Positions 10,877-22,069 are shown, counted from the stretch's first letter. The stretch is 64,000 nt of DNA from Hermatobates lingyangjiaoensis (GCA_026182355.1 JAPFBL010000102.1:124001-188000), one strand, 5' to 3'. Notes: generated from the letters alone by a model not told the origin. Numbers and translations: made by a program.

Positions 10877-12428
10877 GAGTGAGGGAATGGAACTGTAGTA
10901 TAATGTAGAAACCAGTCAGTATACTAATAATAAAATAATTTTGTTTTTCTCCGTCTACCTGAGAATATGTTTTTTCATTGTGTTCTAGTTTAAATACATC
11001 TTAGCTTTATAATGTCAAATATACATGTGGCAATACATGTTAGCAGATAAGTTAGTTGAATCACTTTAGTAGAAGATGCAACATAACTCATAAACATTGT
11101 AAGTATAATCAACGGATTTCAAACATTTCTAGTTATTCACCGTAATCTTACAATCTACTGATATGATTTATTACTTAAAATAAACACATCAATCTATTAA
11201 ATACATCAATGATTTGCTTTTAGCTCAACAGAAACTTACTAATATATGCAATATTATTGTCATTTTGAAAAATAGTAAAGAATAATAAACGTTTGTATTT
11301 GTATTCAACATTGTCAAAGAATACAAATGGTTATTTTTTATACCAATATTATATCTGGTATTTGCCACTTAAAATCGAGGTTTTTGTTTATTCTTCTTTT
11401 CGTCTATCATAAAAGTATATAGTTGATGTATTATTATTAAAATATATTAGCTTTTTGGATTATATGGATTAAACTTTTAATTATTTTGATTAACTTTAAT
11501 TAGAAATACAGTATATTAGATTCAGGAAATTTTTTAAAAGTTTTGACTGTTGGCAAAAAGGAAAGTGGAATGGAGAATTAGCAATGTAAATGAGACGAAG
11601 GGCGGAGCTGGGGTGAGTCCTTTACGGATTTTTACTGGCGGGGAAAAGCTTGGTGGGTGGGTGAGTTGGTTTATAGCTGAGGCCAGGGGCAGTTTAAAAC
11701 TCATCGGGAACACATTGGCTATCGGAAGCAGCATTACTCCATCACGACCCCACTAATGGTCCCATGAGCTCTCTACCTCACACAGATTAAGAGCACTTCC
11801 CAAACTAGGTCTTAACTAAAATTTACTCAAACCTTACTCGCAATCTCCTCCCCCCTCCCACCGCCCACCAATGAGGGTTGCTACTGCTAGAAAAGTGCAA
11901 ACCATCTAACTCTGTCTGCCCTCAACTCCAATTTTACTTTATTTAAATATAGCACAATATCATTATTTCCTGTTAAAATCAGCTAGTCCCATTATATCAA
12001 CAAAGTTAAACAACATTGGGTTTAGTTAGTAATTGGATGGGTGATCATCTATTAAAACCTGCTGTTTTAATATCCAATAACGAAGTTGACTCATGCTTAA
12101 AACGCTTGGTGAATCAATATGAATGACGTTTTCATAAAAATCCCATAACGCAAATTCCTCTGACTTAGGTCTGACTTAGGAGAAAAACATATTATCACTG
12201 TGATTATCAACGAAATGTTTTCAATAGTCATATCCGTCGAATTATTTACTTCAGTGCTATCATTATAAATTTACTTCAGAAATAAATGATTACCAGTTTA
12301 AATACTATTTAGAGTTTTTAGATCCAGTTGTAATTTTTGTTCTTTTTTTTTCTCTCTTTTTTCCAAGGGTAGGATAAAATATCAGAAAGTACAACACTGA
12401 CGTTCATAATTATCAAGGGAATATTATC
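10877..12428. other. Unassigned; GC-richer island at 11540-11930
   Basis: Mostly AT-rich text. At 11540-11930 GC rises, and frames are open on both strands (11534-11734 minus, 11550-11756 plus). They mirror each other and show no domain or motif, so I do not call a gene. Confidence 0.35.
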
Positions 12429-12430
12429 TA

Positions 12431-12857
12431 CAGGGTGATTGAAAAGTAACTCCCTATTTTAAAAAAAACTATAATTTATTTTTAAAATATAATTTCTACA
12501 ATTATTGAATATGAAAAGGAAGTATAATGCATGGGCTTTTATTTAAAATTCGATATGGGCGCCTTTATTTGCCACCAGCTTCTCAAGTCGACCAGGAATC
12601 GCATCAACTGATTTCGCAAGAAACTCTTGTGGGATGGAAATCATAACTTCTCGTATTCGCCCTTCAAGTTCTTCCAAATTTCTTGGTTTGGTTGAGTAGA
12701 CTTCCTCTTTCAGCCAACCCCAGAGAAAAAAGTCGCAGGGTGTTAAGTCAGGATTCTTCTTATACTTCCTTCTCATATTCATTAATTGTAGAAATTATAT
12801 TTTAAAAATAAATTATAGTTTTTTTTTAAAATAGGGAGTTACTTTTCAATCATCCTG
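12431..12857 (-). mobile_element. Short mariner-like element with very long inverted repeats
   Basis: TA duplications at 12429-12430 and 12858-12859 bound a 427 bp element. Its ends read CAGGGTGATTGAAAAGTAAC on the left and, inverted, CAGGATGATTGAAAAGTAAC on the right. The two ends stay similar inward for over 100 bp, past 'ctacaatta.tgaatatga'. Between them is only the tail of a transposase gene (minus strand). Such an element would form a strong hairpin. Confidence 0.9.
12543..12782 (-). pseudogene. Tc1/mariner-type transposase C-terminal remnant
   Basis: The 79-codon frame contains PDLTPCDFFLWGWLKEEVY (third catalytic Asp at residue 17) and ends RLEKLVANKGAHIEF, the usual C-terminus of this transposase group. 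Its first nine residues (MNMRRKYKK) come from the extended inverted repeat and not from transposase. The DNA-binding part and the first two catalytic Asp residues are absent. It is a different lineage from the DD34D mariners at 8619 and 30330. Confidence 0.85.
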
Positions 12858-12859
12858 TA

Positions 12860-13104
12860 TATCCCTAATGATTCTACATTTTCAAAACCGCTATCTTTCC
12901 TAACTCGATTGTTAGAATAAGAATCGCTAACAAGTATCCGATATCATAGAGGTTTAGGAGTGAATGCTTAATGTCCTCTCCTAGGGACAACATTTTCTGA
13001 TGTATTTAATCTACAGAGTGAAAAATAGAGGACAAAAATGATAATAAAACCTGCATCTAAGTACATTATAGACAAGGAAAGATGATAAATTAAAAAAATA
13101 CACT
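12860..13104. other. Unassigned
   Basis: Nothing recognised. Confidence 0.3.
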
Positions 13105-13180
13105 CACAGTACCTAATTTTTAGTTTAAACCGTCATCAGGAAAGATAAAAGGAGGAAACTAATAATTTCGACAGTCACAT
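13105..13180 (-). repeat. Family J fragment
   Basis: On the minus strand: CTGATGACGG followed by 'tttaaactaaaaattaggta', a diverged J-family arm whose GAA core has changed to CTAAAAATTAG. Single arm only. Confidence 0.55.
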
Positions 13181-13193
13181 GCATAAATTCAAC

Positions 13194-13202
<9 letters not shown>

Positions 13203-13225
<23 letters not shown>

Positions 13226-13278
13226 CCCTATGGTTACTAACATAACCAATCATTTATATTCTTCCAGAAATTTATAGA

Positions 13279-13322
<44 letters not shown>
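13203..13322. repeat. Two (TA)n microsatellites
   Basis: TA runs at about 13203-13226 and 13279-13322, separated by 52 bp of unrecognised sequence. Confidence 0.9.
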
Positions 13323-13325
<3 letters not shown>

Positions 13326-14225
13326 ATATAATTCGTTTCATAAACTAAAATGATATGAAACATTAAACGATATCAAAATTATGCTTCTTTGAAATATTTG
13401 TTTTTTAAAAAAAATTTAAGTGTTACATAAACATAATTAGTAAATAAAAATAATAAGTCTACAATTACAACTTCAACAAAATTGAACTAGAATAAAAATG
13501 GTACCAATTTCTCTTCAATTTTGCTAATAGTTTTAAAAAATTATTGTAAAATAAAATTTTACAAGAGTAAATCATTTAATTTTCAGCATATTTATATCTC
13601 GCAGTACAGGAAAGTTTGCAAACCACGCCAATTTAAGATGATCGTGACTATTTCTCATTCTGTACATAATTTAATAATATCAATTTTATAAGACATAACC
13701 AAAAAAAAAAATGGTTTTTGTTTAGTACTGAAAATATATATGTATCTACAATTTAGGCTAAAACTATAAAATTCAAACTTAATAAGATAATGAGATATAT
13801 TGGGCGGCTTTTTAGGTGCCACGCAAGGAAAAATTACCTAGTTAGAGACAAATTGGTCACATTCTTTGTTGTGTAATGTCATTCATCATGCCATAATAAG
13901 AATCTTTAAGGATATTTCTAACCATAGACATTTCAGATTGAAGCCTGTTTGACAGTAAATATTTTGGATCTTATGTAAATTGTTCTAGAATATTTTATTT
14001 TAAAAAATATATTAATTTTTTTTTCATAAACCCATGTATGTTAACAATAAACCGCTGTGTTAATAAAGTAATAGTTAAGCTCTTCTAGATTTCGTTTAAA
14101 TTTAGGAGGCAATGTTTTACCAAATTTATGCAGAGACAGTGGTTATAAATATTTTTCACAGGATCATCTTGTTTTTCAAAATCATTTAATTTTCATTCTT
14201 ATAGAAACTCAAGATTATGTAATTG
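13323..14225. other. Unassigned AT-rich DNA
   Basis: Nothing recognised before the (TA)n tract at 14227-14267. Confidence 0.35.
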
Positions 14226-14267
<42 letters not shown>

Positions 14268-14270
<3 letters not shown>

Positions 14271-14384
14271 AAACACATAGGAAAGAACACAGTCACTACA
14301 GAACACACTTCTATATTTCGACATCCGTCGTCATCGGGAAGAAGTGTGACGTACTCGCGTTGAGAAGCAAACTGCTACTCATAT

Positions 14385-14395
<11 letters not shown>
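14268..14395 (-). repeat. Family C/I unit with hammerhead-like motif, between (TA)n tracts
   Basis: A single arm, minus-strand sense, bounded by (TA)n at 14227-14267 and 14393-14441. It is close to the unit at 33605-33722 over its whole length, including 'gtactcgcgttgagaagcaa'. The motif at 14306-14346 (minus) reads CCGATGA-C-GAC-loop-GTC-GAA-ATAT: hammerhead position U4 is C, so it is probably inactive. Confidence 0.75.
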
Positions 14396-14441
<46 letters not shown>

Positions 14442-14443
<2 letters not shown>

Positions 14444-14532
14444 CAAACCACAATAAGAAATGGGAAAACAAGACTAAGATCTTTCAACCGTAACAAGCGG
14501 TCTTCGTCAGAGTCAAAAACCCAACTGGTTTT
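14442..14532 (-). repeat. Family A single left arm with intact hammerhead core
   Basis: One arm from 'gatcaaaccacaataagaaa' to 'aaaacccaactgg', ending directly in (TA)n at 14533. Carries the ribozyme motif annotated at 14472-14514. Confidence 0.85.
14472..14514 (-). ncRNA. Predicted minimal hammerhead ribozyme (family A)
   Basis: Minus-strand reading: GACT, CTGACGA, A, GACCG-loop-CGGTT, GAA, AGATCT, T, AGTC. GACT and AGTC pair as stem I, GACCG/CGGTT as stem II, and AGATCT is self-complementary, so stem III can form between two molecules. Cleavage would follow the T after AGATCT. Confidence 0.75.
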
Positions 14533-14551
14533 TTATATATATATATATATA

Positions 14552-14805
14552 AATGATCAAACCACAATATGAAATGGAAAAAAAAGAAAGCTCTTTCAAC
14601 CGTAACAAGCGGTCTTCGGTAGAGTCAAAACCCAACTGACCCTTGAGTTAAGATTTGACTCTGACCTTGGAGTTAAGTTTTGACTCTGACGAAGACCGCT
14701 TGTTACGTTTGAAAAAATATTTTAATTTTTTATCCCATTTCATATTGTGGTTTGATCTTTGATTGTTATTCTCGTGTTTATGTGAAATCTTATTATTATT
14801 ATTAT
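14552..14805. repeat. Family A fold-back with repeated spacer
   Basis: Left arm 14554-14630, right arm from about 14690 to 14795. The spacer repeats 'gttaag.tttgactctgac' twice. The left core is changed to 'ggtagagtc'; the right arm keeps CTGACGAAGACCG but has GAAAAAATA where GAAAGATCT is expected, so the self-pairing block is lost. (TA)n at 14807-14828 follows. Confidence 0.75.
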
Positions 14806-14828
14806 TTTATATATATATATATATATAA

Positions 14829-14948
14829 TAAAAATAAGCAGTGACACATAAACAGAAACACAACAAAGACTCACTTTTCAATATTTCGACCGTAATGGCG
14901 GTCGTCCTCAGGAGAAGAAGTGAATTGACGGAGGGACGACTGTCAACC
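14829..14948 (-). repeat. Family C unit with well-preserved hammerhead
   Basis: Single arm between (TA)n at 14807-14828 and the compound microsatellite at 14949. Contains the ribozyme at 14872-14922 on the minus strand. Confidence 0.75.
14872..14922 (-). ncRNA. Predicted hammerhead ribozyme (family C, AUAU type)
   Basis: Minus-strand order: CACTT, CTTCTC, CTGAGGA, C, GACCG-loop-CGGTC, GAA, ATAT, T, GA, AAAGTG. CTGAGGA fits the invariant core (position 7 may be any base). Stem II is five perfect pairs and ATAT is self-complementary. An outer stem CACTT/AAGTG closes stem I beyond an internal loop. This is one of the best-formed motifs in the window. Confidence 0.75.
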
Positions 14949-14953
14949 ATATA

Positions 14954-15038
<85 letters not shown>
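14949..15038. repeat. Compound (TA)n(GT)n microsatellite
   Basis: TA repeats with a few G interruptions to about 14990, then about 24 GT repeats to 15038. Frames on both strands here are artefacts of the repeat. Confidence 0.95.
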
Positions 15039-15039
<1 letters not shown>

Positions 15040-15477
15040 TATGTTGCCACAAGAGTAAGTCCATCATTCTAAGTTTACTTGGGAAGCTGGTGTTGAAGGA
15101 ACAAAAATAATAAAAAAAAAAAGAGATCAACATAGGTTTAGAATAACATAGGTTTAGAAGTCATACTTATTAATAAAAATATGCCATATATTAATTAATT
15201 AAAGATACCATATAGTAATTAGAAATTAGTTCAAAATTTCTGAAATTGTTGAAATCAACTTCAAGCCAATTAGTGACTCTCCCAGGTAATTGGAACTACG
15301 ACCTAAGTCACTCATCTCTCAACGATTAGAAAAATATATTTAATCCCCCCAACAAAATTGAAAATTGGCATAATTTTTAACAATATATATTTATATGTAA
15401 TATGTATAAAATTTAACGATGGAATAATATGCAAAACGGGCAATGAGAGTACAATATACACAAATCAAACATAAATT
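15039..15477. other. Unassigned
   Basis: A short direct duplication 'cataggtttagaa' at 15131-15157; nothing else recognised. Confidence 0.3.
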
Positions 15478-15580
15478 AAAAAAATCTCTCACATTTTCTA
15501 ATGTTTTGTTTGAATCGTCATCAGGAGGAATAAAAGAGGGAAACTAAGCGCACTTATACAGAGACGGTTGGAGACCAACA
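15478..15580 (-). repeat. Family J fragment
   Basis: Minus-strand reading: CTGATGACGATTCAAAC then ACATTAGAAAA, followed by the J-family spacer text 'aactaagcgcactta' and 'gagacggttggagacc' on the plus strand. The GAA block is degraded. Confidence 0.55.
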
Positions 15581-16189
15581 AGCAGAGTTGAATGTGACAT
15601 AGCTTACACAGTTTTGTATAATTAATGTGTATTTTTACAAACATGAGTTTTTAACATTTTATTGAAAGACATAGATGAGGTATTCAAAGATTCATTAATG
15701 TTTTTGATAAAAACACAAACAAATCTATTGAATTTAGATCCAGATAACCACTGACAATTGCATTGAAAAACATTTAAAGAAAATAAGGGAAAAAAAGTGG
15801 AGATTTTGCTGTTGTGTCAGTGCATCAAGAAGCCATCTGGCTTTTTACTGTTGCATAATGCATCAAACTCATGCAAGAAATCCTTCACACCAAACGGCAT
15901 ACGGGAAGGGGAAAGAAGTGTCCTTTATTGCTGTTAGGGCAAACACTTCTTCTAAACACTTCTATTGAGATTTAGCGACTCTTTCTTCTGAAACAGTGCC
16001 TTTAGCTACAGAAATAAATATGAAATCCTTAATCACTCTTTCACTATAAATAGTTAAATTCAGAACTATCCCGAAAATAGCAAAATAGAATGGGTAACAT
16101 AGTCTGGAGTTATTATATCTATATAGTATATATAGATATGTATGCGGAAATATCAGAGTTAAAGATGAGATGCAATTAATGAAGTCCAA
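15581..16189. other. Unassigned AT-rich DNA
   Basis: Nothing recognised. Confidence 0.3.
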
Positions 16190-16390
16190 ACCACAAGAAA
16201 AAAGAAAAACAAAAAAATAAATCCTCTGAGGCCTTTCACTTTATGTCATCAGATGGCAAAGAATGTAAGAAAAAATAAAATAACAGAAAAGTGACCTGTT
16301 ATCTTCTTTTTCCTTACTTTATTTGATCTCTCATGACATAAAGTGAAATGCCTCAGAGTATTTTTTTTTCACTTGGTTTGGACATCATAG
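16190..16390. repeat. Family L fold-back
   Basis: Arms of about 65-75 bp with ends 'ccacaagaaaaaag' and 'cacttggtttgg'. The left arm on the minus strand (16223-16255) reads CTGATGA-CATAAAGT-GAA-AGGCCT-C, a hammerhead-type core with the same self-complementary AGGCCT as the unit at 33775-34132. The right arm has CTCATGA and AATGCCT, both damaging. Stem I pairing is poor here. Confidence 0.65.
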
Positions 16391-16440
16391 ATATATATCT
16401 ACGTTTTAGGGTAAACTATAGGTACACAACAAATACAAGA

Positions 16441-16714
16441 AACATTTGATTAACTGTCATGAGGAGAGAAGAGATAGAAACACTAAACGCACTTGTGAAG
16501 CGACAGTTGGAGACCCAGTCTCTCAATTTTTGGTTCATGCGTCATCAGGATAGAAGAGATAGAGACTTGGCAAGTGCACTTTGTGTGTCTATGTCTTACC
16601 CCCCGATGACGGTTAAACCAAAACGTATAGTTTATAAGCGTGTTTTTCTATTTACTGTATATCTATAGTTCACCCTGAAACGTTTGTTGTACTTTGTGGA
16701 TCGTTTTCTTGATG

Positions 16715-16716
<2 letters not shown>
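16441..16716. repeat. Family J, rearranged
   Basis: Repeated J-family pieces in both orientations: 'gaagcgacagttggagac', 'tttttggttcatgcgtcatc', 'ccgatgacggttaaaccaaa'. Both ribozyme cores are damaged. (TA)n follows at 16717-16749. Confidence 0.55.
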
Positions 16717-16749
<33 letters not shown>

Positions 16750-16751
<2 letters not shown>

Positions 16752-17066
16752 TTTTTCGTAGGAAATACGCTCCAAAACGGACACATATAGTTCAGTATAG
16801 ACAAAGAAACATAGAGAAATCAAAAGAACACACTTACAGTCTCTAATTTTTTATTTGAACCGTCTTCAGGAGAGATAAGAGAGGGAAATCAAGCGCACTG
16901 GTTCAGAGGCGGTTAGAGACCCTCTGTCTCCGTCCCAACCGTCTCTGAACCAGTGCGCTTGGTTTCCCTCTCTTATCTCTCCTGAAGACGGTTCGAACCA
17001 AAAATTAGAGACTGCAAGTGTGTTTTTTTGATTTCTCTATGTTTCTTTGTCTATATTGAACTATAT
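16750..17066. repeat. Family J fold-back, most complete copy
   Basis: Left arm 16750-16915 and right arm 16928-17066, between (TA)n at 16717-16749 and 17064-17085. Both arms keep CTGAAGA and the TCTC/GAGA stem I pairing (minus 16840-16874; plus 16978-17011), but GAA before AATT has changed (TAAAAAATTAG left, CCAAAAATTAG right). The unit at 6919 keeps CCGAAAATTAG, which suggests the ancestral form was GAA-AATT-A. Confidence 0.8.
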
Positions 17067-17085
17067 ATATATATATATATATATA

Positions 17086-17190
17086 CATGAAAAAAGACAA
17101 CAAATAGAAGAGGCGAGAAAACTTACTGGATCGATATTTCGAACTGAAGTTCGTCGTCAGGGACTGCTACCCAGTGACGTCTGTTGAAAC
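17086..17190 (-). repeat. Family C/I single arm with hammerhead
   Basis: Begins at (TA)n (17064-17085) and holds the motif at 17128-17162. Confidence 0.65.
17128..17162 (-). ncRNA. Predicted hammerhead motif (AUAU type)
   Basis: Minus strand: CTGACGA, C, GAAC-TTCA-GTTC region, GAA, ATAT, C, GATCC. Core bases are complete, stem II has four pairs (GAAC/GTTC) and ATAT is self-complementary. Stem I is weak (one adjacent C-G pair). Confidence 0.6.
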
Positions 17191-18098
17191 ACTATTTTAT
17201 ATATTATGATTAATAACTCCATGGCAATATTAACTAAGACAAAATTGAAACATTAGCTATTTATAATCAAACTATAAATTCCACTTATGTTATCAGTAGT
17301 TGTTTTTTTATTACAACTATTATTGGGATTTTTTATGTATATCATTTTTTATCAGTATTTTATTGTGTGAAGATTCATAATATAAAATAAATGGATTTTC
17401 GAATTGAAACTTATGTTGATTGCATGAGAGGCTAAGCTACAAAACATTTTTTTTATTTTATAAATTTTATTTGTATACCGCTAATCTCTCCTTTAGATAT
17501 TGTTTGGTTTGACCAACATATTATTATTAAAATTATTTCAGGTAGTAGTATATATTATATTGATTTTAATTGATTTGTTGATAGGTTATTTAGTGTTAGC
17601 AAAAATGCATGTGTTTAATTTTTTTCTTACTTTATATGTTATTTGAAGTTATTTTCCTTAAGTATTTCACTAATTTGTTCCGTCAAATAGCTATACATTA
17701 ATATATCTTTTTATTATTTATTTACTAGATCTTTACTATAATACGGTTGAATAAAACTAAATCTTCAATTTAATGAATAACCAATAAAAAAAATAGGTCA
17801 CTTTCCATGTCTTAGTAGAGCCCTAAAGGAAAAAAGCTTCTATGAGGTTGTTGGAAACAAGTAAAGAAAATGTGTCAAGCCATTCTGCATTGCACAAACC
17901 CTCCGACACTGTCATTTACCATTTGTGTTCGCATGGACGCAGTTTACTTGACAGGGTGCACAGCTCTGAAGGACAGGTCCAAGTCAAACCCACGTCTTCA
18001 GTGAACTGAAGCAGCCTCTTGGACAGTTCGGCAAAGAGTCAAACTGCAAAAGTTGATAGTTATAAAAAACAAATGGTATATATAGATTATTATAAAAA

Positions 18099-18100
<2 letters not shown>
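17191..18100. other. Unassigned AT-rich DNA
   Basis: Nothing recognised; a slightly GC-richer patch at 17870-18010 shows no gene. Confidence 0.35.
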
Positions 18101-18150
<50 letters not shown>

Positions 18151-18265
18151 ATAAAAGTATCGACTCTGATATAGAAACAGGATCAAATTTGTCAGGACTC
18201 GGGGTCAGTTCTTCAGGTTCAAATCAAACTTTCAATTCCAACGTTGCAGATTTCATTTCAAGCTA
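18101..18265 (+). repeat. (TA)n tract and family G end
   Basis: (TA)n at 18101-18149 is followed by 'gataaaagtatcgac' and 'ggtcagttcttcaggttcaa', the outer end of family G as at 24916 and (inverted) 36785. The motif region has decayed to 'ccaacgttgcag'. Confidence 0.65.
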
Positions 18266-18319
18266 TCTTCGTAGAGCATACATTTTTATTTCATAATTTA
18301 GTATGTTCCTCTATCTTGG

Positions 18320-18495
18320 TTGTTGTTTGAAGACCATCTTCAACCGTCGCTTCGCAAGTGCGCTTGGTGTCCCAATCTCAGCTCTCCTGATTACGGTTCA
18401 ACAAAAATTAGAGACTGTAAGTGTATTCGTATCTTATTTTTGTGTCTATAGTTTACTGTGAAACGTTTGTCATCCTCTTTTGATTGTTTACCTGT
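18320..18495 (+). repeat. Family J single arm
   Basis: Plus-strand arm with 'cgcttcgcaagtgcgcttgg', CTGATTACGG (core changed from CTGAAGACGG) and 'aaaaattagagactgtaag'. Probably inactive. Confidence 0.6.
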
Positions 18496-18618
18496 TCCTA
18501 CATCTCAGTTAGCTTCAGCTACTCAAAGGGACTACTTCTGCCCGATGACGACGACTGTCGAAATATCGTTGTGAGTCTTTTGTGTGTGTCTTTATTTGTT
18601 TTTTCTCTTTCCTGTGTG

Positions 18619-18625
<7 letters not shown>
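18496..18625 (+). repeat. Family C/I single arm
   Basis: Plus-strand motif CCGATGA-C-GAC-loop-GTC-GAA-ATAT-C at about 18543-18568 (U4 to C change), ending at (TA)n from 18622. Same lineage as 14268 and 33605. Confidence 0.65.
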
Positions 18626-18659
<34 letters not shown>

Positions 18660-18662
<3 letters not shown>

Positions 18663-18757
18663 ATGATCAAACCACAATAAGAAATGGGAAAGCAAGACTA
18701 AGATCTTTCAACCGTAACAAGCGGTTATTCCACGTATTTATGTGAAATCTTTATATA
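18660..18757. repeat. Family A fold-back with large deletion
   Basis: The left arm runs to 'ccgtaacaagcgg', then jumps to the outer end of the right arm ('ttattccacgtatttatgtg'). (TA)n on both sides. The ribozyme cores are gone. Confidence 0.8.
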
Positions 18758-20769
18758 TATATATAAATTTACTTCAATGTTGTAAAAGCTATCCGGAATG
18801 TACATCTATAGTTTAAAGTAATTGAAGAAAGAGTTAACAGATAAAATACACGCTGACAGTCTAATCATTGGATTCTGAACACTTTTGAAAGAAATAATAC
18901 AGACTAAAACTGTAGTTTTTCATTGTATTTGTGTGGGGTTACTAATTTATCATTAGTATATAAATTAGGGGTATCGATTAGGGTTCCGATATCTTTATAT
19001 CGGAATTATTTTCAATAAGCTAACACTTCCCAATTGATTTCGATTAAAAATTATTCCGGATTACAAAAAAATGTTGTTTAAAGTATTAAATTATATAATT
19101 AATTGTTTAAAGTATTATATAATTAAAGTATGTTTAAACTCTTAAGATGATACATATTTTATTGAAACAGTTTTCCAAAGTTGGTTTAAAATATTAGTAT
19201 TAGTGTTTTTTTTTTCATTTTTATGTTGCATCTCTCTAAAATGTAAATAAATAAAAATTTATTATAATTCAATTATTACAATGTTTACTAAAATTAAAAT
19301 ATTTACTTGACTGCCGTCAAGTTTGTTTTACGTTGTTAAAACTAACTACAAATATAAATGCTAATTATGACATTATTTTTAATGATTTCATTGCAATAAC
19401 GATTAGTAACTTTGTAACTTCTCATAACTTTGAACATTTCATTAAGAATATTTTTTTTTTTGCAAAAACAAAGTAATGCTTTTATTGCTGAAATTTGAGA
19501 ACTGACTAAAACTGTTTGGAAAAGTAGAGTAGTGGTGACATTTTATTTTATGAAAGGTGCAAAAGTGAAACTGTTTGTAATGGGCATACTTGAATTTCAC
19601 GGAATTCCCCCAAAGTTGAATTGTGACAGGGGTTAGAAAATTGTGTAAAGAACTGGGGGTTGAACGAAGGGGGAAAAGTCTAAATGGGGTGTGTGAGAGA
19701 GAGAAAGAGAGAGAAAGAACATTGGTGTAAGGTGGGGGATTCTAAAGGGAAGCTATGGGATAAGGGAACTGTCTTCGGACATATTTCTGTTTCCTCGTAG
19801 TTATTGTTGATAAAAGGAGTTTTGTCCCCGAGGCATCTCTACCTGTGGTTATTTGACAAGCGACAAACATCTCCCCATAACTTCTGTCCACACTTCGGCT
19901 TTTCTAAGATATTCTCTTCTTTACAACTCTTTAGTGAAAGATTCAAATTTCAACTCAAGCTGTCAGTTTGTTGAGCAGAACACATGAAAAGCAAAGATTA
20001 AACTTCAATTCTTCCTTTACATAATATTTTGAATTACTTTTCTATATAATTTCTATTAATATATAAACGAATATGTATAAAACTGAATAAATTAATCCAG
20101 TAAAAAAGATTACAATAATATTTTTATGAATAATTGGACAATTATTTAGTTGTAAATCAAACATTCAAAACAAAAATTTAGTGTAATTTTAAATTTTTTT
20201 TTATAGATCTAAAAAAAAGAAAAAACTTTATCATAAAAGAACTACAATTACACTTATATGAAAACAGCAATAGTTAAAACATATATCACAAATGTTATAT
20301 GTATTATAAATATACCATATGTTATAAATACATCGGAATTATATATTAACATCGGTGGTATAAATACCGGAATAAAAATTGCAAAAAATTAACCAAATAT
20401 GAAATTTATTGAATGAATTTATAGCCCAAAATATTTACAGCTGAATTTGTAGCAATTCATGTGTTGCAATTTTTTATCTCTGTACCACACTAAGAGGTTA
20501 TAATTATTTTTGTCATTGTATGGGGAAATATTGGCTCAGCTTTGATTAAGCACCCAGTTCTAACCATGGGATATTAACATTACTGGGGGAGCCAACAGTA
20601 CCAAATACTCACGGGTGTTCACCCATCATCAAAATACTATTTACGAATTTACTATTTACGGTCACTTAATTTTCGTAATTCTTCTCTTTACTAATAAAAT
20701 CGTCTACTCGTGCTTCTTGTATTGATGTTAGACCAGTAATTCTTGATGTATAACTTTTACAAGTGAGTG
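18758..20769. other. Unassigned; GC-richer, purine-rich patch at 19550-19900
   Basis: Two kilobases with no recognised element. A short GA-rich microsatellite lies at 19693-19720. Confidence 0.35.
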
Positions 20770-20777
20770 CTCTACAC

Positions 20778-22050
20778 CAGAGGTGGGCAAACTACAGCCC
20801 ACGGGCCATATACGGCCTTTCGTCATTTCAATCTGGCTAACTACTTCTTCAAGACTTATAGCCTATTATAGCCTTTAGATACGAGTTAAATTTCTGTGTG
20901 TATATTTCTTTCTGTTTTTGATTTTTTTTTTTTTTCATGAAGGAAGGACTAAGTAACGTCAAACCAACTTAATAATATATTTGTATAATTAAAATACTAT
21001 TATACTTTTAAAATTCGTATTTTTTTCGTCAGTAAAACTTTAAATACTAGAATTAGTCTACATTAGTATCTTGTTTTAAGTTACCTATAAGGGATGAGAC
21101 AAAAAGTGAAAACTCTCAAGGCCCTTGCCTAGGTTCAATATGAGTTTCCCGAGACACTAAAAAAAAAAAAGAGAAAAAAACAAAAAAACAAAAAAAGAAG
21201 AATATTGTCATTAAGTTCGCTGAAAGTTAATTTTGCAAAATTAAGTATCACATGGGGTACTGTGATTAATAGGTGTTGGTTTACAGAATAGTGGAAACAA
21301 CATCTGAAAAATAATGCAGAGTCCTGTTTAAGTTGGACATAACAACACAAAACAATATTACAAATTGTAATTTTTAATAGTGTATTTTTTGTCACAAATA
21401 CAAAATTAGGGTCAATAATTCTCTCAGATTATTGAAAGGATATTCGTAAATTAACTTTTTCGTACATCGAACAGTGAATCATTCACAAAACTGACTTTCA
21501 TTATAATATCATCAAAGGAAATTAGCCTTGTAAGGATTTACAATTATTTTACTCAGTGCTTTTTATTTCTTATATTTATTCAAAACAAAAGTAAGAGATA
21601 AACAAATGGAGATCATGCCTACGAGTTGAGATCCATCTTTCATTCCGGGCTGCCTAAGAAATTTTTGAAATCCGTGACCGTGAGCCAAAAAGTTTGCCCA
21701 CCTTTTTTCTACACTTAAGGTTTATTTCCTGGTCGCCAAACAAATTTTTGAAGTCAATGTTGCCCGTGAGCCAAAATGTTTGCCCACCTTTTTTCTACAT
21801 CTAAGATTTATTTCCGGGCCGCCTAATAAATTTTTGAAGTCAATGTTGCCCGTGAGCCAAAACGTTTTCCCACCTTTCTTCTACACCTAAGGTTTATTTC
21901 CGGGCCGCCTAGTAAATTTTTGAAATCAATGTTGTCCGTGAGCAAAAAAGTTTTCACACCTTTCCTCTACACCTAAGGTTTATTTCCGGGCCACCTACTA
22001 AATTTTTGAAATCAATGTGGCCCGTGAGCCAAAAAGTTTTCACACCTTTC
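20778..22050. mobile_element. Old hAT-type element, 3' end amplified
   Basis: The left end reads CAGAGGTGGGCAAACTACAG followed by a GC-rich 'cccacgggcca', the usual hAT non-autonomous/ZBED-type terminus. The flanking 8-mer CTCTACAC (20770-20777) recurs at 22051-22058 directly after an inverted match to this end, so these are plausible target duplications. No transposase frame can be read in the 850 bp interior, which is heavily decayed. Confidence 0.65.
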
Positions 22051-22069
22051 CTCTACACCTAAGGTTTAT
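21643..22069. repeat. 86 bp tandem repeat, five units
   Basis: Units start with 'ttccgggc' or its variants at 21643, 21726, 21812, 21898 and 21984 (lengths 83, 86, 86, 86 and 86). Each contains the right end of the hAT element ('gtgagccaaaa.gttt.ccca'), the putative target 8-mer (CTCTACAC or one or two changes) and the flanking 'ctaaggtttat'. The duplication therefore includes host flank and arose after insertion. The unit is too long and too regular for CRISPR, and the organism is wrong for it. Confidence 0.9.

Noticed and set aside
11534..11756. Overlapping frames on both strands in a GC-richer island
   Set aside because: Mirror frames without motif, splice signals or repeats; no gene called.
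21643..22069. CRISPR-like array
   Set aside because: Units are contiguous 86 bp tandems without unique spacers, in an evidently eukaryotic sequence, and derive from a hAT end.
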